Source: a virus. From it: 22,040 nucleotides of DNA. The stretch is from positions 1-22,040 of the IMG/VR virus record IMGVR_UViG_3300029267_003710. One strand, written 5' to 3'. Below the pieces are notes generated by a model. It did not search any database. It was not told the origin of the DNA and saw nothing but the letters and a program-made list of their open reading frames with translations. Position numbers and translations under genes: made by a program. Every line of letters starts with the position of its first letter. Position 1 is the first letter of the stretch. Below, in pieces: positions 8,406-17,127 of this stretch.

Positions 8406-8954
8406 ATGAGATTTAATGAGGAATATAGAGTACCTAAACAAATCACGGGACATGTCTGGGCTACTCTGCGACATATTGATGGGTCCGAAGAAAAGTTTGA
8501 TTTTGGTAATCTGGTTATAAATGATGCAAGTATTTTAGTAGCGAGATTGCTATCAGATAAGAATGATCCAGTTTGGGGCATAAAGTTTTTGGCTGTGGGC
8601 AGCGGCGATGCTACCTGGCCAGACCCGCCTCCTAGCCCAACAGGAGCAGAACATGGCCTAATTAGTGAAATAGCTAGAAAAACATTCTCTTCGGTAAATT
8701 TTATAGATGGTTCCGGAGCTGTTACGACAACGCCAACTAATGTAGTTGATTATGTGACAATTTTTAATCAGGGAGAGGCTGGGCCTGCGGCGCTTCGCGA
8801 AATGGGACTGGTAGGTGGAGACGCGATTTCGACCCCAGTTGCCTTTGCAAATGGTGGGAAGAATACAGATGTGTTTTTCAATCTTAGGCGATTTTCTGTG
8901 ATAAATGTTCCGGCAACTGGCACCTTAACGCTTGTTTGGCGTATAACAACATGA
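8406..8954 (+). CDS. Small virion/tail-fibre associated protein
   Basis: This is a 182-residue protein from the ATG at 8406, or 202 residues if the SD-less ATG at 8346 is used. It has the plan of a common phage structural family: GHVWATLRHIDGSEEKFDFG, NLVINDASILVARLL, then GIKFLAVGSGDATWPDPPPS with a helix start GLISEIARKTF, and a closing beta domain ending TGTLTLVWRITT. Proteins of this pattern are usually found among baseplate and fibre genes of large phages, with no established biochemical role. Its stop overlaps the next start (ATGA), so it is coupled to the HNH gene that follows. The virion call is by pattern and neighbourhood; the fibre association is inference. Confidence 0.65.
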   Translation: MRFNEEYRVPKQITGHVWATLRHIDGSEEKFDFGNLVINDASILVARLLSDKNDPVWGIKFLAVGSGDATWPDPPPSPTGAEHGLISEIARKTFSSVNFIDGSGAVTTTPTNVVDYVTIFNQGEAGPAALREMGLVGGDAISTPVAFANGGKNTDVFFNLRRFSVINVPATGTLTLVWRITT

Positions 8955-10537
8955 CTAAAAGAATTTGCTATTACTGTGAGCAAGTTTTTGAAGTCCAAGA
9001 GAGAAAGACTGGAATTTTTGTTTGTGATATCTGTAAAAAACAAAGATCTCTTAAACCTAGAACTTGCGCTATTTGTAAAGAAATCTATTATTTAGAAAAA
9101 TCTCCGAGGGGTAGAGTTTTTTATTGTTCAAATTGCAAAACAAAAAAAGATTCACATTTTCGTACATGCAAAGGATGTGATGAATTAAAAGAATTTACAA
9201 AAGATCCTTGGGATCGAGGATATTGTTATTCATGTAAAAAAAGTTGGGATTATGGAGAATACATTGTTTGTCCTTTGTGTTTTAATGAATGTAATGATGA
9301 AATCTATTCAAGACAAAAACATATAACACCCCGCCATTTAAAACTCCATAATTATACGATAGAGCAATTTAAAAAGGAGTTTCCAGGTTTAGATAAAAAT
9401 ACTTTTTGGAAGTATCTTGGTAAACGAAAACTTACTGCTATTCCAACAGATAGTGATAGAAATTATAGAGTAATTGAGTGTTTTGTCGAAGATTGTTTTT
9501 GGAATGGAAAAACGAGTTATGTTCGTCATCTCTATAAAGAAGCAGAAGGCCGTTTTGCTGTGAATAAAAAACATCAAGATTTTATTGATTATATTATAGA
9601 TCTCTATACTAAACAGAACTGGACAAAATCGATGTTAATCAAAGAGTTTAAATTTATTCCAGACGAAATTTTTAGAAGGGAAGGTATTCCTTTTAAAACT
9701 CGTAAAGAAACAGCACAGGATGTTCTCAAACATGGAAATAATCCGATGCAAAATCAAGAGATCATCGATAAGTTAACTTTGGAGAATTGGCAACCTTTAG
9801 ATGAACCTAAAATTAGGAAATGTAAACGTTGTGGAGATGATATTTTAGTCTATCAGAAATGTTCAAGTAAATCTTATTGTGACAAGTGCGCAGAAGAGAA
9901 ATATAGAGAACGCTATGAAGAAGGATTAAGGAAAGGAAAGGAAAGCCGCCATAAAGAACTCGAAATTGAAATAAATGGAGAAATATTTTTTAAAGACCAG
10001 TGTCCCCGTTGTGGAAAAGAAACACTTGTTGAGTCTCTACATATTCACCATAAGTATTGTTTTGAATGTTTTGAAGAATTTAGAGCCCCAAAACATCCGC
10101 TACTTTTTCTTTATAACATGTATTTCAGGGCATGCTTTAATTGTGGACAATTTATAAATATGCAAAATAGAAGCAAGTACGCTACTTATCTTTATTGTCA
10201 TAAATGTTATGTAGAGAGTGAAGAAGCGAAACCTATTTCTCGTGGACCTAATTGGGGTAAACAGCAACAGAAGGCTTTAGAAAGGGATAATTGCACTTGT
10301 CAGAATCCTGGATGTGGTAAGACAAAATCTAATTTAGGTTGTAATCCTTCAGTCCATCATATTACTCCGTTTAGAAAGTTTGGTTACAAACCAGGAGAAA
10401 ACATGAGTTATATTCAAGCAAATGATCTAAATAATCTTATTTGTTACTGCAATACTTGTCATGGTAAGTTTGAAAATAAACCAGATATTTGTAAACAACA
10501 TCTTGAACAATCTCAGTTATTAACAGGAGCGACATAA
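8951..10537 (+). CDS. HNH endonuclease with multiple zinc ribbons (homing-type)
   Basis: This 528-residue protein starts at an ATG overlapping the previous stop (ATGA); an in-frame TTG at 8936 is less likely. Zinc-ribbon Cys pairs occur at C6/C9 with C25/C28, C39/C42 with C59/C62, C73/C76 with C92/C95, and again at about 291-313, 351-373 and 395-419. Residues 107-146 (CPLC ... TPRHLKLHNYTIEQFKKEFPG) resemble a ROS/MucR-like DNA-binding finger. Residues 225-275 (SMLIKEFKFIPDEIFRREGI, then KHGNNPMQNQEI) look like the modular DNA-binding segments of phage homing nucleases. The C-terminal HNH domain spans about 431-512: C450 and C455, the HHITPF pair H469-H470, Asn in NDLNNLICYC, and C503-H504. 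All key residues are present. It probably nicks or cuts DNA at a specific site and spreads itself. It interrupts an otherwise structural array. Confidence 0.87.
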   Translation: MTKRICYYCEQVFEVQERKTGIFVCDICKKQRSLKPRTCAICKEIYYLEKSPRGRVFYCSNCKTKKDSHFRTCKGCDELKEFTKDPWDRGYCYSCKKSWDYGEYIVCPLCFNECNDEIYSRQKHITPRHLKLHNYTIEQFKKEFPGLDKNTFWKYLGKRKLTAIPTDSDRNYRVIECFVEDCFWNGKTSYVRHLYKEAEGRFAVNKKHQDFIDYIIDLYTKQNWTKSMLIKEFKFIPDEIFRREGIPFKTRKETAQDVLKHGNNPMQNQEIIDKLTLENWQPLDEPKIRKCKRCGDDILVYQKCSSKSYCDKCAEEKYRERYEEGLRKGKESRHKELEIEINGEIFFKDQCPRCGKETLVESLHIHHKYCFECFEEFRAPKHPLLFLYNMYFRACFNCGQFINMQNRSKYATYLYCHKCYVESEEAKPISRGPNWGKQQQKALERDNCTCQNPGCGKTKSNLGCNPSVHHITPFRKFGYKPGENMSYIQANDLNNLICYCNTCHGKFENKPDICKQHLEQSQLLTGAT

Positions 10538-10541
10538 CCAC

Positions 10542-10781
10542 ATGAATGCTCTTAAAGTTAAGAACTGCAAATTAACAAATAGAGAAGCACAAGAATATAA
10601 GATTTTGTTTAAGATAGATAGAGATGGGAATCTCGACCCTAGAGATGTTAAACTATTACAGAAAGAAAATAATTCTTTTGTGGAAGTTCCTTATCTTAAG
10701 GCTCTTTCATTAACTGTTCATCGAGATTATGTAGATTTTCATATTGATCAAAGACGAATGGTTGAATCAACCTGGAGGTAG
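10542..10781 (+). CDS. Small uncharacterised protein
   Basis: This 79-residue protein starts at an ATG 12 bases after AGGAG (10525-10529) and 4 bases past the HNH stop. It is charged and has no membrane segment. It contains KIDRDGNLDPRDVKLL, which superficially recalls an EF-hand-like Asp loop, but one loop alone is not evidence of calcium binding. I do not recognise the family. It could be cargo carried with the HNH gene or a small member of the fibre operon. Tight spacing to both neighbours (2 bases to the next start) and a uniform frame support it as a real gene. Confidence 0.55.
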   Translation: MNALKVKNCKLTNREAQEYKILFKIDRDGNLDPRDVKLLQKENNSFVEVPYLKALSLTVHRDYVDFHIDQRRMVESTWR

Positions 10782-10783
10782 TA

Positions 10784-10984
10784 ATGAATTTACCACAAGA
10801 TGGTACAGCAAGTGGAACTCAAGGTGGTTGGCCCCAAACTCAGATAGATGCTATAGTTTCTGGGGCTGATATGAGAGATTTTTATAATAAAACTACTGGA
10901 TCTAATTGGCGAAATTCATCTGGATATTTGCTTGATTATAAAGTAAATTATCTTTTAACTGGAGTAAATGTAACAGCTTATTAA
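10784..10984 (+). CDS. Small uncharacterised protein, possible minor virion component
   Basis: This 66-residue protein has GGAGG at 10774-10778, 5 bases before the ATG, a strong initiation site. The sequence is polar and Gly/Thr/Asn-rich at the N-terminus (DGTASGTQGGWPQTQIDAIV), with a Tyr/Leu-rich end (GYLLDYKVNYLLTGVNVTAY). There is no signal peptide or transmembrane segment. The composition resembles fibre or structural proteins more than the HNH gene upstream, and it lies 12 bases before the first large fibre gene. Function unknown. Confidence 0.55.
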   Translation: MNLPQDGTASGTQGGWPQTQIDAIVSGADMRDFYNKTTGSNWRNSSGYLLDYKVNYLLTGVNVTAY

Positions 10985-10996
10985 AAGAGGTAAAAA

Positions 10997-13900
10997 ATGG
11001 CTCTCGATTATGGAAGTCAAGTAAGCAGGACATTACAACCAGATGATCGGAATTTTCTCGATGTTGTCTGGGACAAGGGCAAACCGCCTTTGGATAGTGA
11101 ATTAACTTTAATGTCGGATATTCGAGATGTTCAATCTCGACGGGCAAATATTAAACTACAGTCTGGTGTTTTAAACTTTCGTTTATCTGGTTTTGATGAA
11201 CTCTATAAAGGGACAACTGATATAGTTTTTCCTTCTGCATTTCTTGGTGAAAATGAATTTATTATTCAGAATTTCAGAGCAATTGTAAATGGTTGGGTTT
11301 TAGATCTTATCGATAGTTCAGTCGAGGGCGGTAATTTTACTACAGATGGTTGGATTTCGGTAGAGATGCCGACTCCGCCAGCTGCTGGTCAAAGACAAGA
11401 TCTTATTTTCCTAGAAGTATATAGAGTATTAATTAGACCTAATTCAACAGTTAATAAGCCGGCAGTTGACAAGATCTATAAGTATGGTAATACTCAATAT
11501 CGTGGAACTCAATTGACAGATGATATGGAAGATCCGTCTGTAGGTGTTGAAACTACTCAGAGAGTTCAACTACAATTTCGACTTAGAACTGTTTCTGGTG
11601 TTAACTTTACTAATTATCCAGAAGGTGTTGATGACCCAACTGTAAAAGCACGTGGTCCAAATACTGGAGATACTTCTTATACCTATACAAATCAAGGTTC
11701 TACTTCAAATGATCATGGTCTTTTTAGAGCAGGGAATGGTGACTCAACTTCTCGCAGTGTTCTTGGAACAGTAGACGGTTATATTTATGCAATTCCTGTT
11801 TTAGGAGTACATCGCAGAAACTCAACTGCTTATAATGTTCACACTAACCCGAATGGGTCAGGAGTTAGTGTAGGAGATAGCACTAAGAGTGATAGACCTG
11901 ATGGTATGTTTAATGACGAAATTAATGAAAAGGATATCATAGATCTTCGGCATTTGGTTTTAGATTGTGAATGTAGTCTTTCTGAAATGGTGAATTTAAA
12001 TTTTGATCAACTTCTTCGAGGACAAAATCAAAATTCTTGGGGCAATGATTATGTTGGGGCACAGAAGGGTACAAAATTACTTCAGGTTGACGGCATAAGT
12101 GCTGTGGATCAACCAGGTATTTATGATTTTGCAGCTCCTGATGGTTTTAGACGAATGTTTACAGATAAAACTATCACTCAAACTATTCCATTTTCATTTC
12201 TTGAAAATGCCGATAGCACTTTTACAAATGCTTATATTACTTTTGCTTACCAGACAGTCCTAAAAAATATAACAATAACTTCGATTGCTCCGAATACAAT
12301 TCCGGGCACAGGAGTAGTCTTAGTTTGGAGATCTACAGGAAATACGGTTGCAACTTTAGGCTGGCATGTCGTTAGTAATTACCAAATTTGGGCGACAATT
12401 GATGTAGCTGACCCTAATTATATAGCCGGAGGACGCATTGACGCAGTTTTTTATCTGATATGGACTCATGTAGTAGGAAACCAAGGAGATGGTTTTAGAC
12501 ATGTACCAAATCATCTTTACTATACATTTAATGCGAATATAGCCCAGAATGAAAGAATGGGTTTTAGTTATATAGAACTTGAAAAGCGGACTGTAGGTCT
12601 TTTTGAGACAACTCTATCAGCCTTCCCTTCTATAGGAGGTAATCAGGATTATATTGAAGATATTAATCCTGCTGCAAATCAAACAAGTTATTTTAGTACG
12701 CAGAAAGGAGCTTTGCGAGTTTATAATGGTTTTATGCAAGGGAACGGGACAGCTACTTATAACTTCCCATCTACATTAGCCGGATTTGCTATTACAGGTT
12801 TCTATAGATTTTGGAATTATACTGATCCACTAAATCCAGTTCAGATACATCCTAGTAGTGTTACAAGAGCAGTTGGAAGTTACACTGTAATTTTTGGGCA
12901 GGTTTTTACCACAAATCAAGTAATTAAATATGAAGCTACTCTTAGAATTAAAAGCCTTACAATAGAAAGACATGCAAAAGGCATAGTTGAATCCTATGCG
13001 GCGGCAACTGAATCAATGGCAGGTACAGGTGCAAGTAATTATACTGTTACATCTTCATCTGGGGAGATTATACATAAAATGGGAGTTTATGAAGACTTAT
13101 TAGGAGAAAAAAATTATGCCTATGTTAATGGACTTCGTAGACAGATAACAGTAAATTATGGGGAAGGTACCGGGGCTGTTAGTGTTGCTTTTCCTGTTGC
13201 TCCAGGTGCAGCTGATACAATAATCTTTGAGTTTGTTTCAACTTATACTCCCACTGCAAGTGATCGCCTGCAGATTTATTATGAATATGACCCATATCAA
13301 GGTCTTGGTCTGGACATTGATGAAGCTGTTATTAAACAAATTTCTCAAAAAGGCATAATGCATTCTATTGGTACGGGGGGCAATAGTTGGGTATCTCTTC
13401 CTTTTCCTCTTTCATCTCAGGTTGGTTATACTGATATTGAGATATCTTCAATATCTGCAAAATTACCTTTAAATGGAAATTATTATGATGCTGACCTCGA
13501 TATGACTGCTGTCGCTGTCGTTGATTCAGCAATGCCTACTGGTTTAAGACGTTTAGATTTATATGAATCAATTAAGCAAGCATCTGTCATATATTCAAGG
13601 CCGACTACAGGTGCTCCGCCCTTAAGTTCTACTTATACTGCTTACACTCATACCTATGAAGGCTTAAAATTAAGAGTTACAACACCTTCTGGTTCTTATT
13701 CAGTTCCAGTTCCTCAAAGGGGCCTAAGTGATGCCCTAACTGTAGACAAAGGAACTGGTGTGATTGACCCTTATTTCTTTCAATACTCAAACCCAACACC
13801 TGATGCCCCTTATCCGGCTGTTGTCCAGTATGTGCATTGGTTTATCATTAGCTTGCCGCCTGAAAATGAGTTATATTTGTTTATTTTGACTGATACCAAA

Positions 13901-14005
13901 ACTGGAGGCACTATTGGTTCAGCTTATTCTGATTATTCGATTACTGGTTTAACCGCTTATGATGTTTTTCGTTTACGCTATAGACCTTTATTGAGCAGAA
14001 GATGA
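10997..14005 (+). CDS. Large tail-fibre / virion structural protein
   Basis: This 1002-residue protein starts at an ATG with AGAGG 6 bases upstream. Residues 20-42 (FLDVVWDKGKPPLDSELTLM, then SDI) form an N-terminal motif that reappears in the next gene, probably the baseplate-attachment end. Around residues 255-325 comes a section with the features YAIPVLGVHRRNSTAY, DRPDGMFND and DIIDLRHLVL, seen in phage fibre proteins that list a parameter domain before the shaft. The rest is beta-rich and Tyr/Thr/Asn-heavy. A module near residues 690-770 contains YAYVNGLRRQ and ends DRLQIYYEYDPY, like the beta domains in the J-like and I-like genes. No enzymatic motif is visible. Length, composition and position after the baseplate genes support a fibre. 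The receptor-binding part is probably in the C-terminal half; this is inference. Confidence 0.72.
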   Translation: MALDYGSQVSRTLQPDDRNFLDVVWDKGKPPLDSELTLMSDIRDVQSRRANIKLQSGVLNFRLSGFDELYKGTTDIVFPSAFLGENEFIIQNFRAIVNGWVLDLIDSSVEGGNFTTDGWISVEMPTPPAAGQRQDLIFLEVYRVLIRPNSTVNKPAVDKIYKYGNTQYRGTQLTDDMEDPSVGVETTQRVQLQFRLRTVSGVNFTNYPEGVDDPTVKARGPNTGDTSYTYTNQGSTSNDHGLFRAGNGDSTSRSVLGTVDGYIYAIPVLGVHRRNSTAYNVHTNPNGSGVSVGDSTKSDRPDGMFNDEINEKDIIDLRHLVLDCECSLSEMVNLNFDQLLRGQNQNSWGNDYVGAQKGTKLLQVDGISAVDQPGIYDFAAPDGFRRMFTDKTITQTIPFSFLENADSTFTNAYITFAYQTVLKNITITSIAPNTIPGTGVVLVWRSTGNTVATLGWHVVSNYQIWATIDVADPNYIAGGRIDAVFYLIWTHVVGNQGDGFRHVPNHLYYTFNANIAQNERMGFSYIELEKRTVGLFETTLSAFPSIGGNQDYIEDINPAANQTSYFSTQKGALRVYNGFMQGNGTATYNFPSTLAGFAITGFYRFWNYTDPLNPVQIHPSSVTRAVGSYTVIFGQVFTTNQVIKYEATLRIKSLTIERHAKGIVESYAAATESMAGTGASNYTVTSSSGEIIHKMGVYEDLLGEKNYAYVNGLRRQITVNYGEGTGAVSVAFPVAPGAADTIIFEFVSTYTPTASDRLQIYYEYDPYQGLGLDIDEAVIKQISQKGIMHSIGTGGNSWVSLPFPLSSQVGYTDIEISSISAKLPLNGNYYDADLDMTAVAVVDSAMPTGLRRLDLYESIKQASVIYSRPTTGAPPLSSTYTAYTHTYEGLKLRVTTPSGSYSVPVPQRGLSDALTVDKGTGVIDPYFFQYSNPTPDAPYPAVVQYVHWFIISLPPENELYLFILTDTKTGGTIGSAYSDYSITGLTAYDVFRLRYRPLLSRR

Positions 14006-14007
14006 TC

Positions 14008-14013
14008 AAGGAG
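14008..14013 (+). promoter_or_regulatory. Shine-Dalgarno site (AAGGAG) for a GTG start
   Basis: AAGGAG lies 7 bases before the GTG at 14021 and decides that start. The ATG at 14031 is out of frame. Confidence 0.75.
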
Positions 14014-14020
14014 ATCTGAA

Positions 14021-16282
14021 GTGAGCAGTAATGTTTCGAGAGATACGTTTATCCCATCACGGGGTTATCAAGAACTAATATTCAGTCAAAATAGGCCAGT
14101 TCTTGATGCTGAGCTGAATGAATGGCAAGATGTTTATCGTCGGCGTGAAGAATTAATTGAAAAATCAGGTATAGGTAATGGAGCAATTGGCGATGGTTTT
14201 TTATCTCTTTCATCCGGTAGCCCAAATTCTCTTTTAATTTATCAAGGTACTTATTATAATGAAGGTCGAGAGTTAACACTATTCAGTAATGTCTTAATTA
14301 CAGGTTTAACGACTCCTGGGGCTAATAGAACTGATTATGTTTATATAGAGTATTATGATACAGAGATTGATGGCACAGTTGACCCAAATATTATTGATCC
14401 TGTAATAGGTATTGAGACTGCTTGTCGTAAAAAGACTGTAATTAATGTAAGAGTTGCTGAAGGGACAGCAATCCCTCAACCAGCTGCCGGCAGAGTTCAT
14501 GTACAAATAGCTACACTTAGTAGAACAGCTGGCAATCCAAATATAACCTCAACGATGATAACTGATGACCGGAAAAAAGCCTCACGCAATTTTGTAATAT
14601 CAGGTTTAAGGCCTTCACATACGGGAGGTTTGGCCTATGCAATGACTTTAGGCTCTTGTTTTGTAGCAGACACAAAATATACATTAGGATCTTTTGCTGG
14701 GGCGGTACCTGCTGCTTCAACGCGATATCTTTATATAGACAATGCTGGAACTTTACAATTAGCTGCGACTCTACCTACGACATTTAATACTCCGCTAGCT
14801 AAATTTGTTTCAAATGCTACAACTATAACCTCGCTTACAGACCTTAGAATGTTTAGTAATTTAGCTACTGATACTCCTAGAATTGATGTTTCAATTAATA
14901 TAGACGGTTCCTTTAAGGATGATACGGTAACTCTGGGTAATATTAAGATTTTAAGGCCGCATCAGCAAACTACTCCAAATATGACCGTTTATGTAGAAGC
15001 GGGAACATACATTTCGTCAAATGGTCAAAAAGCAATTACATATGCTGGTGGCTCAAGTCCTGTTTTTGCTTTGCCTGTAGGCAATCCTAAGATTGATTTA
15101 TTAACGATTGATGACTGGGGCAATCTTGCAATTACACCTGGTATTCCAGGAGCTATTCCAGTTGCTCCTGTTTACCCAACTGATAAACAAGTTATTGCAG
15201 AAGTTACTGTAAATCCAGGCGATACACAAATATTAGATTCTCAAATTAGAGATGTTCGGGGTTTTCTTAATTTGGGTGGAGGTTTAGGTGTTCAAATTAA
15301 TCGAGATGACTTTGCGTCCGCAGCTGGTCAGCAAATCTTCTCTTTTACTTTTACATATACCCCAGGTACAGATGATCTTTTAGTTTTTAGTGCTGGGCAA
15401 CTTCAAACAAATAATTTAGATTATTTAGAGTCTTCCTCTAATACTATTACATTTATTCATGGAAGAGTTGCAGGTGAAAGAGTTAGTGCTATTCGGATTT
15501 CGGGAGGCGGTGGCCCAGGTGCCGGAGCACCCCAGCTTTATCAAAGATTTACAGCAACTGCGGGCCAGACAATTTTAAATATTACCTCTGGAAGTTATAC
15601 TCCAGGAAATGATTCATTACGTGTTTTTAAAAATGGCAAAAAATTAACTCTTCCAAATGATTATACAGAACCTTCTACAACACAGGTAATTTTGGCAGTC
15701 CCAGCAGCTGCCGGAGCTATTTATGAACTTATAGTTGAGGGTGGTACTGGGACAAGTCCAACTGCGAATGAACCCAGAAGTGTTCCAGTATCATCTTTTT
15801 CTGCGGATCCTTCTGCTTCCCCTACAGCCGGGATTATTTCAGGAGCTGTTTCTGGTGTTGTAGCTATAGATTCTATAGATTTTTCTCCGACTGCTACACA
15901 GAGAATTCGCTTTTCAATACCTGCTCCTCGAGATATACACTTAGGTGGTGTTTATGGGGTTTCTCTTCAGTTTTGGATTGCCTCTGGTTTAACTGCCCAA
16001 CCTGCGGCGGGTATATTTGTTCGTGTACACTATGCTGTTTTAGATGACGGTGAAAATGTTATAACCGGGGGTAATAGATCCACAGTAACAACTGCCGTAA
16101 CTCCTTTTGGGGCCTCAGCAAATACAGTAGAATATGTAAATCTTGCATTAGTCCCAACTCACTTTACTAGTAATACTACATTTATAGCATTTGAATTTGA
16201 GAGAGATGTAATAGATCTCAGTGATACTTATAATGATGTTATGCGGTTATGCGACGTTAGATTTAAATATGTTTCCGCGTAG
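14021..16282 (+). CDS. Tail-fibre protein with attachment motif, tandem beta modules and C-terminal sandwich
   Basis: This 753-residue protein begins at GTG. Residues 16-38 (YQELIFSQNRPVLDAELNEW, then QDV) match the N-terminal motif of the preceding fibre gene. Residues about 319-416 form a module shared with the gene at 17570: NMTVYVEAGTYIS ... IDLLTIDDWGNLAITPGIPG ... PTDKQVIAEVTV ... QIRDVRGFL. Then two tandem copies of one beta module follow, at about 427-495 (TYTPGTDDLLVFSAGQLQTN) and 505-573 (SYTPGNDSLRVFKNGKKLTL). A Gly/Pro linker joins them. The C-terminal beta sandwich (about 620-753) opens TQRIRFSIPAPRDIHLGG and closes DTYNDVMRLCDVRFKY, again parallel to the 17570 gene. This is a mosaic fibre built from reused parts. 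Receptor binding by the last domain is inferred. Confidence 0.77.
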   Translation: MSSNVSRDTFIPSRGYQELIFSQNRPVLDAELNEWQDVYRRREELIEKSGIGNGAIGDGFLSLSSGSPNSLLIYQGTYYNEGRELTLFSNVLITGLTTPGANRTDYVYIEYYDTEIDGTVDPNIIDPVIGIETACRKKTVINVRVAEGTAIPQPAAGRVHVQIATLSRTAGNPNITSTMITDDRKKASRNFVISGLRPSHTGGLAYAMTLGSCFVADTKYTLGSFAGAVPAASTRYLYIDNAGTLQLAATLPTTFNTPLAKFVSNATTITSLTDLRMFSNLATDTPRIDVSINIDGSFKDDTVTLGNIKILRPHQQTTPNMTVYVEAGTYISSNGQKAITYAGGSSPVFALPVGNPKIDLLTIDDWGNLAITPGIPGAIPVAPVYPTDKQVIAEVTVNPGDTQILDSQIRDVRGFLNLGGGLGVQINRDDFASAAGQQIFSFTFTYTPGTDDLLVFSAGQLQTNNLDYLESSSNTITFIHGRVAGERVSAIRISGGGGPGAGAPQLYQRFTATAGQTILNITSGSYTPGNDSLRVFKNGKKLTLPNDYTEPSTTQVILAVPAAAGAIYELIVEGGTGTSPTANEPRSVPVSSFSADPSASPTAGIISGAVSGVVAIDSIDFSPTATQRIRFSIPAPRDIHLGGVYGVSLQFWIASGLTAQPAAGIFVRVHYAVLDDGENVITGGNRSTVTTAVTPFGASANTVEYVNLALVPTHFTSNTTFIAFEFERDVIDLSDTYNDVMRLCDVRFKYVSA

Positions 16283-16295
16283 AAAGGAGATATAA

Positions 16296-17105
16296 ATGCC
16301 TCCTGAGAAAAGGCTTGAAGCAAGCCAGTCTTTTGTATCTGATACAAATGCAGTATTAAAAATTTTAACACTCAATACTGGAACTTGGCTTCAAATTGAA
16401 ATGTTTTCAGGTGTAGATGACCAGAATTATCGCTCTTTAAGGCATAGAGCTGCTGGGGGGCCTCCTTGGATTATTGTTGATACAACGTCACCAGCGGGAC
16501 CAAATGCTATAGATGTTGGCCCTCCGGCAGCTGCGCTCACTTGGTATTATTTGTATATAATTGGAGATTCTACTGCAAATCTCCCTACTGCTGGGCTACT
16601 TTCAACGAATATTGAAGCTCCTTATGGTCCTGGTCCTACTTTACCTCCCGGCTATGATTTAAGCCGTAGGGTAGGAACAACCAGAACAGATGCTTTAGGA
16701 GCTCTTCTTAATTTTAGAAAGTTTGGCCAATTTGCTATATATGATCAGTATGCAGCAACTCTAGTTTATTCAGGTAATATTCCAATACCTATTACAGCAG
16801 TGCCAGTCGCTAATTTTGTTCCAGCTACTGCAGAAAGATGTCTTGTTATAGTTGAGCTTTGGGATAATGTTGGAGCACCTACTGAATTTATTGATATTTA
16901 TGGAGAACATATAGGTCCAGTTGCTTTAGGTCCGACTTTTCAGGTAACAGCGACAACAACGAATCCAGGTGTTACACAAATTAATTCTATGTGCGGTTGG
17001 GTACATACTGGAGGCAATATTTATATGGCTGGGACAGGAAACCCGGGATCTCTTGCAAATATTTATATTGCAGGTTATTGGGAAGACGATGCCCCAGCAA
17101 TTTAA
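16296..17105 (+). CDS. Fibre/receptor-contact protein, paralogue of the 18517 gene
   Basis: This 269-residue protein has AAAGGAG at 16283-16289 before its ATG. The segment at residues 66-142 (NAIDVG ... TWYYLYIIGDST ... AGLLSTN ... PTLPPGYDLSRRVGTTRTD) aligns with residues 62-132 of the protein at 18517. The conserved points are N-x-I-D-x-G, the YY-hydrophobic-IGDS strand, AGLLS, P-T-x-P-x-GYD and R-x-VG. The C-terminus ends in a beta pair (NIYMAGTGNPGSLANIYIAG, then YWEDD). There is no signal sequence, no catalytic motif and no coiled coil. It is much shorter than the two fibres upstream. It may be a distal tip or a separate short fibre. A virion role is inferred from modules and position. 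Confidence 0.68.
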   Translation: MPPEKRLEASQSFVSDTNAVLKILTLNTGTWLQIEMFSGVDDQNYRSLRHRAAGGPPWIIVDTTSPAGPNAIDVGPPAAALTWYYLYIIGDSTANLPTAGLLSTNIEAPYGPGPTLPPGYDLSRRVGTTRTDALGALLNFRKFGQFAIYDQYAATLVYSGNIPIPITAVPVANFVPATAERCLVIVELWDNVGAPTEFIDIYGEHIGPVALGPTFQVTATTTNPGVTQINSMCGWVHTGGNIYMAGTGNPGSLANIYIAGYWEDDAPAI

Positions 17106-17114
17106 ATTTAGATT

Positions 17115-17122
17115 AAAAGGAG
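17115..17122 (+). promoter_or_regulatory. Shine-Dalgarno site (AAAAGGAG) for the 17128 start
   Basis: This strong site 5 bases before the ATG at 17128 shows the next gene starts there, after the upstream fibre stop, although its frame stays open back to 16969 inside the fibre gene. Confidence 0.75.
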
Positions 17123-17127
17123 TGAGA

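Noticed and set aside
8088-8474. Minus-strand open frame across the I-like and next gene
   Set aside because: It lies opposite two supported plus-strand genes, has no ribosome site and shows no domain; it is a mirror frame of AT-rich coding sequence.
10588-10660. Calcium-binding EF hand in the 79-residue protein
   Set aside because: A single Asp-rich stretch (DRDGNLD) without a paired loop or the closing Glu is not sufficient.
14484-14493. Palindrome CTGCCGGCAG inside a fibre gene
   Set aside because: Ten bases only and no partner elsewhere; plausible by chance in coding sequence.
16969-17127. Upstream extension of the coiled-coil gene inside the 16296 fibre gene
   Set aside because: The frame is open back to 16969, but the AAAAGGAG site and ATG at 17128 give a clear start after the fibre stop. 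The extension would overlap a well-supported gene and has an unrelated hydrophobic composition.
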